Source: Hyphomonadaceae bacterium
GTDB taxonomy: Bacteria; Pseudomonadota; Alphaproteobacteria; Caulobacterales; Hyphomonadaceae
DNA: 64,000 nt
Assembly: GCA_028285145.1 (NCBI GenBank)
Contig: JANQQC010000047.1
Span: 177,224-241,223, forward strand
Direction: 5' to 3'
Shown here: positions 33,892 to 43,413 of the stretch, one piece after another
How positions within the stretch are numbered: position 1 is the first letter of the stretch
How the letters are laid out: every line of letters starts with the position of its first letter
Translations under genes and position numbers: made by a program
The notes under the pieces: generated by a model
Databases searched by the model: none
Told to the model about the DNA's origin: nothing
The model's input: the letters and a program-made list of their open reading frames with translations, nothing else

Positions 33892-35030
33892 GCGCCAAGA
33901 CCTCGCTGTTCAGCGGCAGCGTTCAGGAAGCCTGCCAGAGCGGCCTCAAATCGTGGCTCTTCCAGGAAAAAGGCGTCATGCCCCTTATCGGTCTCGACCT
34001 CGATATAGCTCGCCTCGGCCCCAGCGGCGGTCAATGCGCGGGCGATCTCACGGCCATCTGCGGGCGGATAGTGCCAGTCGGAGTCGAAAGTGATGACGCA
34101 AAAACGCGTTGGGGAGTCCTTAAAGGCATCCGCGAGCCGTCCGCCATGCGCGCCGGCAAGATCGAAATAGTCCACCGCCCGCGTGATGTAGAGGTATGAG
34201 TTCGCATCGAAGCGCTCGACGAAACTGCGGCCCTGATGGCGCAGATAGGATTCCACCTGGAAATCGGCGTCAAATGAGAAACTCGCCGTGTCACGGTCCT
34301 GCAGACCGCGGTCGAATTTCTGCTTCAAGCCCTCTTCGGAGAGATAGGTGATGTGTGCGGCCATCCTGGCGATGGCGAGGCCGCGCTGGGGCTGGCGCGA
34401 CTGCGCGATGTAGTCGCCGTCGCACCAATCGGGATCCGCCATGATCGCCTGCCGGCCGACTTCGTAGAAAGCGATATTCTGGGCCGAATGACGCGCGGTG
34501 GTCGCGATCGGGACGGCGGCAAAGACCTGCTCAGGAGCTTGCGCCGCCCATTCCAGCGCCTGCATTCCGCCGAGCGATCCACCGACCACAGCGAACAGGG
34601 CCTCGATGCCCAGCGCGGCGATCACAGCGCGCTGCGCGCGGACCATGTCGGCAACCGTGATGACGGGAAAGCGCGTGGCATAGGGCTTACCATCCGGGGC
34701 GTTGGAGGCCGGCCCCGTCGTGCCCATGCAGCCGCCGAGGACATTGGTGGCAATGATATGAAAACGATCTGTGTCGAGCGGCAGGCCCGGCCCGATCAGG
34801 CGAGGCCACCATGGCGGGCGCCCAGTTACCGGATTAGGCGAGGCGGCGAACTGGTCGCCGGTCAGCGCATGGCAGACAAGGATCACATTCGACTTGTCCG
34901 CATTGAGCTCGCCCCATGTTTCATAGGCGATCTGGACGTCCGGCAGCTCCGTGCCGCAATCGAGCGGGAGCGGCGCTTGCAGCGTGAGGCGCTGGACCTC
35001 GTCAGGCAGGATGCGGGGCGTGTCGGCCAT
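33888..35030 (-). CDS. metX: Homoserine O-acyltransferase MetX
   Basis: Acylates homoserine, first committed step of methionine synthesis. The 380-residue alpha/beta hydrolase has [25 protein letters not shown], the nucleophile elbow [22 protein letters not shown] and the catalytic His in [10 protein letters not shown]. Whether acetyl- or succinyl-CoA is used cannot be settled by eye. ATG 35030 starts at the conserved N-terminus; an in-frame start 42 bases upstream is less likely. Its product would feed the MetY encoded at 11.6 kb. No SAM-II riboswitch fold is apparent in the 48-base gap upstream. Confidence 0.95.
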   Translation of the reverse strand: MADTPRILPDEVQRLTLQAPLPLDCGTELPDVQIAYETWGELNADKSNVILVCHALTGDQFAASPNPVTGRPPWWPRLIGPGLPLDTDRFHIIATNVLGGCMGTTGPASNAPDGKPYATRFPVITVADMVRAQRAVIAALGIEALFAVVGGSLGGMQALEWAAQAPEQVFAAVPIATTARHSAQNIAFYEVGRQAIMADPDWCDGDYIAQSRQPQRGLAIARMAAHITYLSEEGLKQKFDRGLQDRDTASFSFDADFQVESYLRHQGRSFVERFDANSYLYITRAVDYFDLAGAHGGRLADAFKDSPTRFCVITFDSDWHYPPADGREIARALTAAGAEASYIEVETDKGHDAFFLEEPRFEAALAGFLNAAAEQRGLGA

Positions 35031-35078
35031 GGGGCGATGTGTGTCTCGGTCACAGCGCCCGAAGTCAAGCAAAGCGAT

Positions 35079-35477
35079 CTATCGGGGACGGTGCTGAGTG
35101 CCCTCGCCGGCGGTGATGAAGAGCGCCTTTGTCTCTTCGGCCGTATCCGCGGTATGCCAGACGCCCGGGGGATTTACGGCATACTCTCCGGCCTCGAGGT
35201 CGGTCCGGACAATCGCGCCGTCCGGCGTTTCCTGAAGCAACGTCATCCGCCCGGACAGGCAAATCACGACCTCATCGCCTTTCGGGTGCATTTCCCAACT
35301 GGTCCAGGGCTCGGAAAACGTGTGCTCAGCGACAAGGCGTCCTTCCGCCCCGTCTCCACCATGGCGCTCGCCATACTCGTCATACCACGACATCTCTCCG
35401 GTGAATTCCGGCTGCGCCACAGCGCGTGCGCCGAGGCCGAGATGGATAGGAAAGCGGTCGAGGCAGTGCTTGGTCAT
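35079..35477 (-). CDS. Cupin-domain protein
   Basis: The 132-residue product is a single cupin barrel: motif 1 region WEMHPKGDEVVICLSGRM, and motif 2 GEYAVNPPGVWHT. His residues available for metal are fewer than in typical metal-dependent cupins, so it may be a binder rather than an enzyme. It lies 48 bases upstream of metX in the same direction and divergent from hisC; no link to methionine metabolism is shown. Confidence 0.85.
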   Translation of the reverse strand: MTKHCLDRFPIHLGLGARAVAQPEFTGEMSWYDEYGERHGGDGAEGRLVAEHTFSEPWTSWEMHPKGDEVVICLSGRMTLLQETPDGAIVRTDLEAGEYAVNPPGVWHTADTAEETKALFITAGEGTQHRPR

Positions 35478-35579
35478 CGTTGTCTTTGTACGCGATGGTG
35501 GATCAACTCACCAGTCCGCAACCGGGCTTGACCTTACCGTCCGCGCGGCGCAGGTGGACGGCCAGAGATGGAGCATGAA

Positions 35580-36656
35580 ATGACCGGCCCGCAGCCACTG
35601 CCGCAAATCCTCGACATCACCCCCTACAAAGGCGGGGAGTCGTTGAAGAAAGCGCATAAACTCTCCTCGAATGAGAACCCGCTCGGCTGTGCGCCATCTG
35701 CAAGCGAAGCACTGGTTCAGGTAAGCCAAGCGCTGGCGACCTATCCTGACGGGTCGGCGAAAGCTCTGCGCACGGCGATTGCCGCAAAGTATGGCATTGA
35801 TGCTGATCGTATTGTCTGCGGGGCGGGGTCGGATGAGATCTTCCAGCTGCTCGGACGTGCCTACCTGCAGCCGGGCGATGAAATCATCCAGAGCCAGCAC
35901 GCCTTCCTCGTCTACCGCCTCGTCGCGCAGGCGGTCGGCGCGACGGTGATTGATGCGCCCGAGTCGAACCTGACGGCCGATGTCGACGCCATCCTCGACC
36001 GCGTGACGCCGAAGACGAAAATGGTCTTTCTCGCCAACCCCAACAATCCGACTGGCAGCTACCTGCCCTTCGACGAAGTGAAACGCCTGCATGCCGGCCT
36101 GCGCGAAAACATCCTGCTGATTCTTGATGGGGCGTATGCGGAGTATGTCCGCAAGAATGATTACGCAGCCGGTATGGAGCTGGCCGGGGAAGCCGCCAAC
36201 GTCCTGATGACGCGCACCTTCTCCAAAATTCACGGACTGGCCGCGCTGCGTCTTGGCTGGGCCTATGGTCCAGCGTCGGTTATCGATGCGATCAATCGCG
36301 TGCGCGGACCGTTCAATGTCAGCGCGCCCGCCATGGCTGCCGGCATCGCCGCGCTGGAAGATGATCGCTTCATGGGCCAGTCGATCGAGCACAACGAGAC
36401 CGAGCTTGCCCGCGTGAAGACCGCGCTGGAGGCCGCCGGGTTCGAGGTTGTGCCATCGGTGGCGAACTTTGTACTGATCCGGTTCGGCTCAGCAGACCGG
36501 GCAAAGGCCGTTGATGCTTTCCTCCGCGAGCGCGGGATCGTGATCCGTGAAATGGCCGCTTATGGTCTGCCCGACTGCCTGCGCCTCTCGATTGGCACCA
36601 CGGAACAGGATGATGACGTGATCGCCGCCTTCGAAGCCTTCGCGGAAGCAGGCTAA
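35580..36656 (+). CDS. hisC: Histidinol-phosphate aminotransferase HisC
   Basis: PLP aminotransferase of histidine biosynthesis that often also works on aromatic keto acids, which fits its neighbour tyrC. The 358-residue product has KLSSNENPLG, CGAGSDEIFQLLGRAYLQPGDE, NPNNPTG, DGAYAEY and the PLP lysine in TRTFSKIHGLAALRLGW. ATG 35580 is preferred because GGAG lies just before it; ATG 35568 is in frame. tyrC starts four bases after its stop. Confidence 0.96.
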   Translation: MTGPQPLPQILDITPYKGGESLKKAHKLSSNENPLGCAPSASEALVQVSQALATYPDGSAKALRTAIAAKYGIDADRIVCGAGSDEIFQLLGRAYLQPGDEIIQSQHAFLVYRLVAQAVGATVIDAPESNLTADVDAILDRVTPKTKMVFLANPNNPTGSYLPFDEVKRLHAGLRENILLILDGAYAEYVRKNDYAAGMELAGEAANVLMTRTFSKIHGLAALRLGWAYGPASVIDAINRVRGPFNVSAPAMAAGIAALEDDRFMGQSIEHNETELARVKTALEAAGFEVVPSVANFVLIRFGSADRAKAVDAFLRERGIVIREMAAYGLPDCLRLSIGTTEQDDDVIAAFEAFAEAG

Positions 36657-36659
36657 CCC

Positions 36660-37589
36660 TTGGCCGATACCGTGTTTGACACCATCGCCATTATCGGCGT
36701 GGGCCTGATCGGATCTTCGATCGCGCGTGCAGCGCGCGAAACCAGCGCTGCGAGATCCATCGCGCTCTACGACGTCGAAGGGTCGGTGCGACGAGAAGCG
36801 AGTAAGCTGGATCTTGGAACGGTGACGTCCTCGCTGGAAGAAGCCGTGCGGGACGCCGATTGCGTGATCCTCTGCACACCCGTCGGCGCGCTTGAGGCAG
36901 TTGCCGCAGAGACGGTTCCTGCGATGAAGGATGGCGCGATTCTTACCGATGTTGGGTCCGTCAAAGGACAGGCAGCCTCAGCGCTGGCATCTGCGGGCGG
37001 TGCGCATGTCCATGTCATTCCCGGTCATCCGATTGCGGGCACGGAACAGTCCGGTCCGGCGGCAGGCTTTGCCGGTCTGTTTGAAGAGGCATGGCACATC
37101 CTGACCCCGCTGGAGAAGAGCGGTCCGGATTATGAGACAGCGGTTGAAACGTTGACCGCGTTCTGGGCGGCACTTGGCGCAAAAGTCGAGACCATGGACG
37201 TGGCCAAGCATGACCGCGTGCTCGCCATCACCTCTCACCTGCCCCACCTGATCGCCTTCAATATCGTCGCCACGGCTTACGACATGGAAACTGTCGAAGA
37301 AGGCGACGTCGTGAAATACTCTGCAGGCGGATTTCGGGACTTTACCCGGATCGCCGCGTCCGACCCGGTGATGTGGCGCGATGTCTTCCTTGGAAACAAG
37401 GATGCGGTTCTGGAAGCGCTCGGCCGCTTCTCGGAAGATCTGGCCGCATTGCAGCGCGCCATCCGCTGGGGCGATGGCGATGCGCTGATGAAGGAATTCG
37501 AGCGGGCCCGGGGTATCCGCCAGGCCATTCTCGAAGCCGGCATGGATTCAAGCGAGGTCAATTTCGGCCGCAACAAGCCCGAGGAGTAG
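36660..37589 (+). CDS. tyrC: Prephenate/arogenate dehydrogenase TyrC
   Basis: NAD(P)-dependent enzyme of tyrosine biosynthesis. The 309-residue product has the Rossmann motif IIGVGLIGSS at residues 11-20, TDVGSVKG, PGHPIAGTEQSGPAAGF with the catalytic histidine region, and SHLPHLIAFNIV. A TTG at 36660 is the likely start, three bases after the hisC stop; a GTG at 36672 is possible but would cut into the first beta strand. The pair hisC-tyrC is common in alphaproteobacteria. Confidence 0.94.
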   Translation: MADTVFDTIAIIGVGLIGSSIARAARETSAARSIALYDVEGSVRREASKLDLGTVTSSLEEAVRDADCVILCTPVGALEAVAAETVPAMKDGAILTDVGSVKGQAASALASAGGAHVHVIPGHPIAGTEQSGPAAGFAGLFEEAWHILTPLEKSGPDYETAVETLTAFWAALGAKVETMDVAKHDRVLAITSHLPHLIAFNIVATAYDMETVEEGDVVKYSAGGFRDFTRIAASDPVMWRDVFLGNKDAVLEALGRFSEDLAALQRAIRWGDGDALMKEFERARGIRQAILEAGMDSSEVNFGRNKPEE

Positions 37590-37596
37590 CAGCGCA

Positions 37597-37998
37597 ATGA
37601 AAATGAACCAGGTCACGCTCGGCACGACAGATTTCGAAGCGAGCGTCGCATTCTATGGCTTGCTTGGTCTGATTGTCATTGTGCACTCCCCGCCCCGCTA
37701 CGCCCGCTTCGAATGCCCGCAGGGCGATAGTGACGGCGCACCGGCGACGGTGTCGATCCATGCCACGGACCGGGTTGCGGATACTGAGTGGCCGCTGGTC
37801 TATTTCGAGACCGACAGGCTCGACAAGGAAATCGAGCGCCTGCGCCGGGCGGGTGTGCCAGTCCTCTCCGAGCCAGAGGACAAGGACTATCTCTGGCGGG
37901 AGGCCGATATCGCCGATCCGGCGGGAAACCGGATCAGGCTGTACACGGCGGGCGAGAACCGGCGGTTCCCGCCCTGGCGCGTCGGTTCCATCGAGTAA
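37597..37998 (+). CDS. VOC-family (glyoxalase/bleomycin-resistance fold) protein
   Basis: The 133-residue product has the two beta-alpha-beta-beta-beta modules of the vicinal oxygen chelate fold: QVTLGTTDFEASVAFYGLLGL at the start and YLWREADIADPAGNRIRLYTAG at the end, where the Glu/Asp residues sit in the metal-site positions. Metal-binding His at the start is replaced, so activity is uncertain. Lies 7 bases after tyrC and probably shares its mRNA. Confidence 0.85.
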   Translation: MKMNQVTLGTTDFEASVAFYGLLGLIVIVHSPPRYARFECPQGDSDGAPATVSIHATDRVADTEWPLVYFETDRLDKEIERLRRAGVPVLSEPEDKDYLWREADIADPAGNRIRLYTAGENRRFPPWRVGSIE

Positions 37999-38004
37999 AC
38001 GCCT

Positions 38005-39300
38005 CTAGCGCCGCATGGTCTGCCAGCGCGTCATCGCCTCGCATGTCTCTGCGTTGAGAATCGCGCCTGCCGCGAGTTGTGTGAACTGATCGCTCTGCGC
38101 CGCCGCCCAGACTCCGGCCGCGCTGTCGAACGAGTTGAAGCCAATCTCCGACAAGCCGCGATCGATCCGTGAACAGATCAGCCGGGCAATGTCGGTATCG
38201 CCCGTCGCATTCAGGTTCGTGATGCGGTCGGCCAGGTCGAGACGCGAGAACACATAATCGTAGACGGTCAGGTCCTCGCCGACCTTGAAGGCGAGAATGT
38301 CGCCGGAGGTCACGTCCGTGAAGTCCGGTGTGAAGCCGTCAACGGTCGAAGACGATAGAATGGATGGGATCGGCTCATCCAGATACACCGCCCAGCGACC
38401 GACATTGCCGCGGCCCTTAGTGTCGGTGATGTCATCATCGTCGGGGAGCTGCGCATCGATCACGATGATAGGCTGCTCGCTCCAGGTCTGAACAGAAAAG
38501 GAGCTGACCGACTCTTCGGTGATGGACTGGCCGAACAGCGTCGAAACCGAGTTGTCGAGGAAGTTGGAGGCTTCCATGATGCGGGGCGCCGTGAAGCTCG
38601 TGACAAGCACAGACGCCGGAGCAATCGCATTCGCCGCCGTGGTAAGCGCGCCGAGCACGTTCGAGGAGGTCACGCGCTCTCTCTGGTCGGCGAGTTGCAT
38701 GCGGACCTTGGCCTCGATGGTCGTGTTCGCGCCAACCTTGAAATATGGCGTGGCGTAGAGCGCGATGCTCTCATTGGTCGACCAGCTCTCCCCTTCCTGG
38801 CGATTGGATGAGAAGGAGGCGGAGAAGAGTGCTTCGGTCGCCTTGATGTCGGGCTGTGCGATGTCGAACTCGGCGACAAGGGTTCGCGTAATCGATTTCG
38901 ATCCCATCATGCGGGACAGCCAGCCCCGGCTTTCATCCTTGTAGTTCCGGCTTTCAAGGTTCTGCCGGCGCGTGCCATCGATCAGACCTTGCGTGTTGTA
39001 CGCGTCCGGCAACAGCGTCACGATCTGTATGCGCGTATAGCGATCCTGAAGCATAGACCCGAACTCGGCGTAGACGGCGGCCTCGTTCAGCGCGACGTCC
39101 AGATAGGGCAGATAGTCCTTGCCGAGCTCGATGTTTGCAGACGGTACGGTTCGTACGCGGCGTGTGGTGGGTGCGGGGCTCCCCGGCGCGGGGGTTTCGG
39201 CGACAGGAGCCGGCGGCGGGGCGTTTCCAGCCCGGTCTGGCGTTGTCGAGCAGGCCGCCAGTGCGAAGGCTGACACGGCCATCAAAGCTACGTTTTTCAT
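38005..39300 (-). CDS. Lipoprotein of unknown function, 431 residues
   Basis: Not recognised. A lipoprotein signal (MKNVALMAVSAFALAAC, Cys 17) is followed by a Pro/Ala-rich linker (about residues 25-55) and a large soluble domain. The domain contains a segment with many Ser/Thr/Asn residues (ATEALFSASFSSNRQEGESWSTNESIAL) suggestive of beta strands, and a C-terminal helical part with two cysteines (RLICSRIDRGLSEIGF, NAETCEAM). Codon use is like the neighbours. It converges with the VOC gene (6-base gap) and is divergent from panD across 232 bases. Confidence 0.85.
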   Translation of the reverse strand: MKNVALMAVSAFALAACSTTPDRAGNAPPPAPVAETPAPGSPAPTTRRVRTVPSANIELGKDYLPYLDVALNEAAVYAEFGSMLQDRYTRIQIVTLLPDAYNTQGLIDGTRRQNLESRNYKDESRGWLSRMMGSKSITRTLVAEFDIAQPDIKATEALFSASFSSNRQEGESWSTNESIALYATPYFKVGANTTIEAKVRMQLADQRERVTSSNVLGALTTAANAIAPASVLVTSFTAPRIMEASNFLDNSVSTLFGQSITEESVSSFSVQTWSEQPIIVIDAQLPDDDDITDTKGRGNVGRWAVYLDEPIPSILSSSTVDGFTPDFTDVTSGDILAFKVGEDLTVYDYVFSRLDLADRITNLNATGDTDIARLICSRIDRGLSEIGFNSFDSAAGVWAAAQSDQFTQLAAGAILNAETCEAMTRWQTMRR

Positions 39301-39532
39301 GGTTCCCTCTGTGTCTCCCCAGACTTGTTAACTATTGGTAAGCCAAAGCTTCGCCCGTGGCGAGCGGTCGATCTCAGTCCGAGAAGTTAGGGATCATTTG
39401 ACGTGCTCTGCCCAACTCTGCATAACGCGGCGTTGCTGCAATGCACAAAGGGGCTTCCCCTAGGGCAATCGGCACACCATATGCAAGTCAGGGCCAGTTC
39501 TGGTTCGAGTTTTAGTTATCGAGGGGTGGCCC
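39301..39532. other. Divergent intergenic region, lipoprotein/panD
   Basis: 232 bases without a gene between the divergent orphan lipoprotein and panD. It contains GTTAACTATTGGTAAG near 39328, a poor match to a CtrA site (TTAA-N7-TTAA), and GGGGCTTCCCCTAGGGC near 39449. No stronger element is seen. Confidence 0.4.
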
Positions 39533-39889
39533 ATGCTGCTGAACATGTTGAAGGCAAAGCTTCATTCTGGCGCGGTTACGCAATGTGACCTGCACTATGA
39601 AGGGTCCGTCTCCATCGATCAGGAGCTTCTGGATGCCGCCGGCATCCTCCCCCACGAGCGTGTCGATATCTGGAACGTCACAAATGGCGCGCGCATCCAG
39701 ACCTACGCGATTGAAGCCCCACGCGGCTCAAAGACCATTGGCGTGAACGGCGCTGCCGCTCGTCATTTCGCCGTCGGCGACCGGGTGATCATCGCAACCT
39801 TCGCACACGTTGAAGAAGAAAAAGCCCGTCAGCATGCGCCAAGCGTTGTGCTGCTGGATGAGGCAAACGAGATCAAGTCGCCGAACTAG
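39533..39889 (+). CDS. panD: Aspartate 1-decarboxylase PanD
   Basis: Makes beta-alanine for pantothenate. The 118-residue proenzyme has [25 protein letters not shown]; self-cleavage would occur in EGS to create the pyruvoyl group from Ser. It then shows [22 protein letters not shown] and [12 protein letters not shown]. An internal ATG four residues in is a plausible alternative start. Its last 17 bases overlap the convergent antiporter gene. Confidence 0.96.
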   Translation: MLLNMLKAKLHSGAVTQCDLHYEGSVSIDQELLDAAGILPHERVDIWNVTNGARIQTYAIEAPRGSKTIGVNGAAARHFAVGDRVIIATFAHVEEEKARQHAPSVVLLDEANEIKSPN

Positions 39890-41615
39890 CAGCCGCTCGC
39901 CTGTATTCAGACATTCTGTCGGCTGCGATGAGATCGCGCACCGTCTCGCTGTCATAGCCAAACTCCTCGAGCGCGCGGGCAGCGATCTGCAGCCCGGCCT
40001 CAATGGCGTCTGGAATGACAAAAGTGGCCCCAGCCTCCAGCAATTGGGCGGCGTGATCTGAGTCCCCTGCCCGAGCGAGGATCGGTGCATCCATCCGCGC
40101 CGCCCGCATCGCCCGAACCATGCGCTCCGCACTCGGTGGATCGTCCACGGTCACGACAAACAAAGCGGCACCGCGCGATCCGGCGCGTTCAAGAATCTCT
40201 GTCCGGGAGGCATCCCCAAGATAGACTTTCCAACCATCTTCATGGCCATGGGAGACGCGCATCGCATCACGTTCCAGCGCGACGATTTCTGCGTCCTCAT
40301 CGCGCAGAATATGGGCAATCGCCTGACCCACTCGTCCAAACCCGGCAATCACGACATGGCCCTCAAGATCGGAGAACTCACCGAGCTCCGGTGCCAGCTT
40401 CGGTGGCGTCATCAGTCCAGCAATGGCCCGGCCGCCCCATCCCATAAGCGGGATCAGGACCATTGAGAGGCCAGCGATCACAGCAATCAGCCCGGCAAGC
40501 TCTGGCTCAATCGCGCCGCCGGCAGTTGCCGCAGCAAGAATGACGAAAGCGAACTCACCGGCAGGTGCGAGCAGGAAAGACGTCTCCACGGCAGATGGAG
40601 TTTTGGACGCGAACAGGCGGCAGGCGATGAAGGCGAGCACAACCTTCAGGACGAGCAGGGCCATCAGTCCGGCGACAACAGCGCCAGCCTGCGATGACAC
40701 GATATTAAGATCGAGCCCCATGCCGACCGTCATGAAGAACAGGCCGAGCAGCAGGCCCTTAAAGGGTTCAAGATCGACCTCGGTTTGGTGCTTGAACTCG
40801 GTCTCCCCGAGCATGAGCCCGGCAAGGAAGGCCCCCAAAGCAAGCGAAAGCCCGGCATTCGCGGTGATGGCGGCCGCCCCGACAACAGTGAGCAGGGTGA
40901 GCGCCATCAGGAAATCGCGCCCGCCGGACCATGCCGCCAGGCGGAACACGCGCCGAAGGAGGAAGCGGCCAATCAGGTAGATCACAAGGATCGCCAGGCC
41001 GCCTTCCAGCAATGCCTCAAAAATGGCCGCTGAAAGCGCACCATCGCCATCGCTCGCGGCGAAGCCGACAAAGATCAGGATCGGGGCAACCATGAGGTCC
41101 TGAAAGAGCAGCACACCAAGCGAGGACCGCCCCACTTCCGTGGCCGCGCGGCGCTCTTCGATCATCTGCTGCATGACGATCGCCGTGGAGGACAGCGCGA
41201 GTGCCAGACCGATGATGATCGCTGTCGGGCCAGGTAGGCCAAAGGCATAGGCTGCAAAGCCTATCACCGCAGCGCTGGTGGCGACCTGCAGCGCGCCTGC
41301 CCCAAACACGACCCGGCGCAGCGCCCATAGTTTTTCAAATGAAAATTCGAGCCCCAGCAGAAAGAGCAGGAAGAGCACGCCAAGCTCCGCAAAGGGAGCG
41401 GCCGCCTCCGGTTCCGAAATCGAGAAGTAGGCCAGTATGGGTATGTTCTCGACCAACGAGCCGACGCCCGCGGGCCCGAGCAGAACGCCAGCGATCACAA
41501 AGCCAACAACAACCGGGATCTTCAGCGCGCGAAAAACCGGCACAATTACGCCGGCTGCAAACAGGAAAACCAACGCATCCTTGATCAGGATTTCGTTGCC
41601 GCCATGCACTGCCAT
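39873..41615 (-). CDS. Kef-type K+/H+ antiporter with RCK domain (CPA2 family)
   Basis: The 580-residue product has about 12 membrane segments in the first 380 residues (starting [34 protein letters not shown], with [14 protein letters not shown] and [12 protein letters not shown]). A cytosolic TrkA-N/RCK nucleotide-binding domain follows with [29 protein letters not shown]. Family roles: potassium efflux in response to electrophiles or pH/osmotic control. No ancillary kefF/G-like gene is adjacent. It converges with panD. Confidence 0.9.
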   Translation of the reverse strand: MAVHGGNEILIKDALVFLFAAGVIVPVFRALKIPVVVGFVIAGVLLGPAGVGSLVENIPILAYFSISEPEAAAPFAELGVLFLLFLLGLEFSFEKLWALRRVVFGAGALQVATSAAVIGFAAYAFGLPGPTAIIIGLALALSSTAIVMQQMIEERRAATEVGRSSLGVLLFQDLMVAPILIFVGFAASDGDGALSAAIFEALLEGGLAILVIYLIGRFLLRRVFRLAAWSGGRDFLMALTLLTVVGAAAITANAGLSLALGAFLAGLMLGETEFKHQTEVDLEPFKGLLLGLFFMTVGMGLDLNIVSSQAGAVVAGLMALLVLKVVLAFIACRLFASKTPSAVETSFLLAPAGEFAFVILAAATAGGAIEPELAGLIAVIAGLSMVLIPLMGWGGRAIAGLMTPPKLAPELGEFSDLEGHVVIAGFGRVGQAIAHILRDEDAEIVALERDAMRVSHGHEDGWKVYLGDASRTEILERAGSRGAALFVVTVDDPPSAERMVRAMRAARMDAPILARAGDSDHAAQLLEAGATFVIPDAIEAGLQIAARALEEFGYDSETVRDLIAADRMSEYRRAAASSAT

Positions 41616-41696
41616 TATCTGATCCCCGCTATGTCTGCTTCCAGCATAGAGGGACGATGCTGCGGGCGCAGCAGGAAAGCTTTGAAAAAGTCTGCG

Positions 41697-42554
41697 TCAG
41701 TTCGACTTTCTGAGATCGAACCGGCTCTGGAAGACTTTATCCAGCCAGCGCTTGGGTAAGCGCGTGGGGATGGTGAAATTAGTCAATTTGTTCGGCACCG
41801 GCGCGTAGCGGGCCTTAGGGCTCGGATCGGTTAGCGCGGTTTCAATGGTCTCGGCGATCTCTTTTGGCTCGAGGCCATCGCGTCCGCCATTGAGCATGAC
41901 CTCTGAAAATTTCTCCAGTGAACTTGCCCAGACTGTATTGTCATAGGGCCCGCTTTCATTCTTGTCTTCGGCCTTGTCCCAGATCGGCGTCTTCACCGAG
42001 CCCGGACCGATCGAGATGGCGTCAATCCCATAGACGATCAGTTCGCGGCGGAGCGTGTCGGTCATCGCTTCGACGGCATGCTTGGTCGCCACATAGGCTC
42101 CGAGGAAGGGCGATGCGATGCGCCCGCCCACACTGGTGATGTTAATGATGCGGCCGGGCTTGCCCGTTCGGTTGGTGTCGCCCCCCAGCAGCGGCACGAA
42201 GGCCTGTGTGGCGGCCAGCAGGCCAAACACGTTGACGTCAAAATGCGCTTTGAACTCATCCAATGGCTGTAAGGCGAGCGGGCCCATATTGGCGATCCCG
42301 GCATTGTTGACGAGGCCATCAAGGCACGCATCACCGAGCGCTGCGGAAACAGTTTCAACCGCCGCATCGATCTGTTCCTGCCTGGCGACATCCAGAATGA
42401 TCGGGCGTAGATCCCCGACCACGTTCTCGAGAAGTGCATCAGCATCGGCCTGTTTGCGAACGCCAGCGAAGACGCGCCAGCCCTGACGGGCAAGGTACTC
42501 AGCAGCGGATCGGCCAATGCCGGTTGATGCGCCTGTGATGACGACGGTTTTCAT
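41697..42554 (-). CDS. Short-chain dehydrogenase/reductase
   Basis: The 285-residue classical SDR has TGASTGIGRS near residue 7, NNAGIANMGPLALQP, catalytic Ser in NITSVGGRIAS, and YVATKHAVEAM (YxxxK). C-terminal tail ends RFDLRKSN. ATG 42554 is preceded by AAGGAG. An upstream in-frame start adds 25 residues without a ribosome-binding site and is rejected. Substrate unknown; the variable C-terminal region may bind hydrophobic compounds. Confidence 0.9.
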   Translation of the reverse strand: MKTVVITGASTGIGRSAAEYLARQGWRVFAGVRKQADADALLENVVGDLRPIILDVARQEQIDAAVETVSAALGDACLDGLVNNAGIANMGPLALQPLDEFKAHFDVNVFGLLAATQAFVPLLGGDTNRTGKPGRIINITSVGGRIASPFLGAYVATKHAVEAMTDTLRRELIVYGIDAISIGPGSVKTPIWDKAEDKNESGPYDNTVWASSLEKFSEVMLNGGRDGLEPKEIAETIETALTDPSPKARYAPVPNKLTNFTIPTRLPKRWLDKVFQSRFDLRKSN

Positions 42555-42600
42555 GCGCGCTCCTTCGGGCAGGTAAGCTTCTATACGCAGGAATGCGCAA

Positions 42601-43110
42601 TCAGGATGACTGTTCCCCGCCGCCACCATCGATCACACGAAGTTTGGGTGGCCTATTCGGGCGTGGAGCAGGCTCAGGCGCATCGCCGGATGCTACGAGA
42701 CGCGGACTCCGGGGCACGCTCTGTGCGTCCGGCGCTGCATTGTCCGCCGAGTCCTCGATCTCAGCCTCGACATCTTCGTTGATGTCGCGGCCGCGCGGCG
42801 TGTATGGCGGCTTCTTCTTCGAGGACAGGCCCTTGCGTGGCTTGAACCCCCCGCTGCCCTTCCCGCGCGCCTTCTTGTCGATTTCCTTCAGCTTCTGAGT
42901 CTGAAGCGTGGACAAAGGCTCTTCGAGCGCGCCCTTGCTCGGATCGGCAAAAGCGGAGCCATAGGTCTCGATGCGCTGCTCGACCTCTTCAAGGAATTCG
43001 CGTTCCCAGTCGGACAGAGGCGGGCCAAGCCCGGCTTCTGCGAGCTCCGCCGCTTTTCTCAGCTTCCTGAGCGCTTTGCGTTTCTTGCGATCATCGACTT
43101 CGCGCGACAT
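42601..43110 (-). CDS. Conserved charged hypothetical protein
   Basis: Not recognised by name. The 169-residue product has a helical N-terminal half (RKKRKALRKLRKAAELAEAGL and LSDWEREFLEEVEQRIETYG) and a low-complexity Pro/Lys/Glu-rich C-terminal half (FKPRKGLSSKKKPPYTPRGRD, then acidic). It is adjacent to gapR (12 bases apart), which suggests an operon. It looks like a DNA/RNA-associated or scaffold-type protein, but this is only a guess. Confidence 0.8.
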   Translation of the reverse strand: MSREVDDRKKRKALRKLRKAAELAEAGLGPPLSDWEREFLEEVEQRIETYGSAFADPSKGALEEPLSTLQTQKLKEIDKKARGKGSGGFKPRKGLSSKKKPPYTPRGRDINEDVEAEIEDSADNAAPDAQSVPRSPRLVASGDAPEPAPRPNRPPKLRVIDGGGGEQSS

Positions 43111-43122
43111 CGCAAAAGGATA

Positions 43123-43380
43123 CTAGATTTCGCCGACGGCCTGCAAATAGACGTCGAGCAGCATTTCCTGCTCTTCGCGCTCGGCACGGTCGATCTTGCG
43201 CAAACGGACAACCTGACGGAGCGCCTTGGTGTCAAACCCGAAAGCCTTGGCCTCCGCGTAGACTTCCTTGATCTGCTCGGCGACCTCTTTTTTTTCTTCC
43301 TCAAGACGCTCGACGCGCTCCACCGTCTGGCGGAGTTTTTCACGCGTTGTTTCGTTGAGGGCGGTCGTTCCAGCGTCCAT
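43123..43380 (-). CDS. gapR: Nucleoid-associated protein GapR (DUF2312)
   Basis: Essential-type DNA-binding protein of alphaproteobacteria that prefers overtwisted DNA ahead of replication and transcription forks. The 85-residue product is a near-complete match to the family layout: [64 protein letters not shown], with the coiled-coil helices and basic DNA-contact residues. ATG follows GGAG-like sequence. Its downstream partner is the charged hypothetical protein. Confidence 0.95.
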   Translation of the reverse strand: MDAGTTALNETTREKLRQTVERVERLEEEKKEVAEQIKEVYAEAKAFGFDTKALRQVVRLRKIDRAEREEQEMLLDVYLQAVGEI

Positions 43381-43413
43381 GGGAGGCTCCGTTAAGCATG
43401 AAGGAGCGGTCTC

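Noticed and set aside
35031..35078. SAM-II riboswitch upstream of metX
   Set aside because: Only 48 bases lie before the start, and the conserved pseudoknot bases were not found; the same holds for the metY gap.
39328..39343. CtrA box GTTAACTATTGGTAAG
   Set aside because: The second half site matches only three of five bases; too weak for a call.
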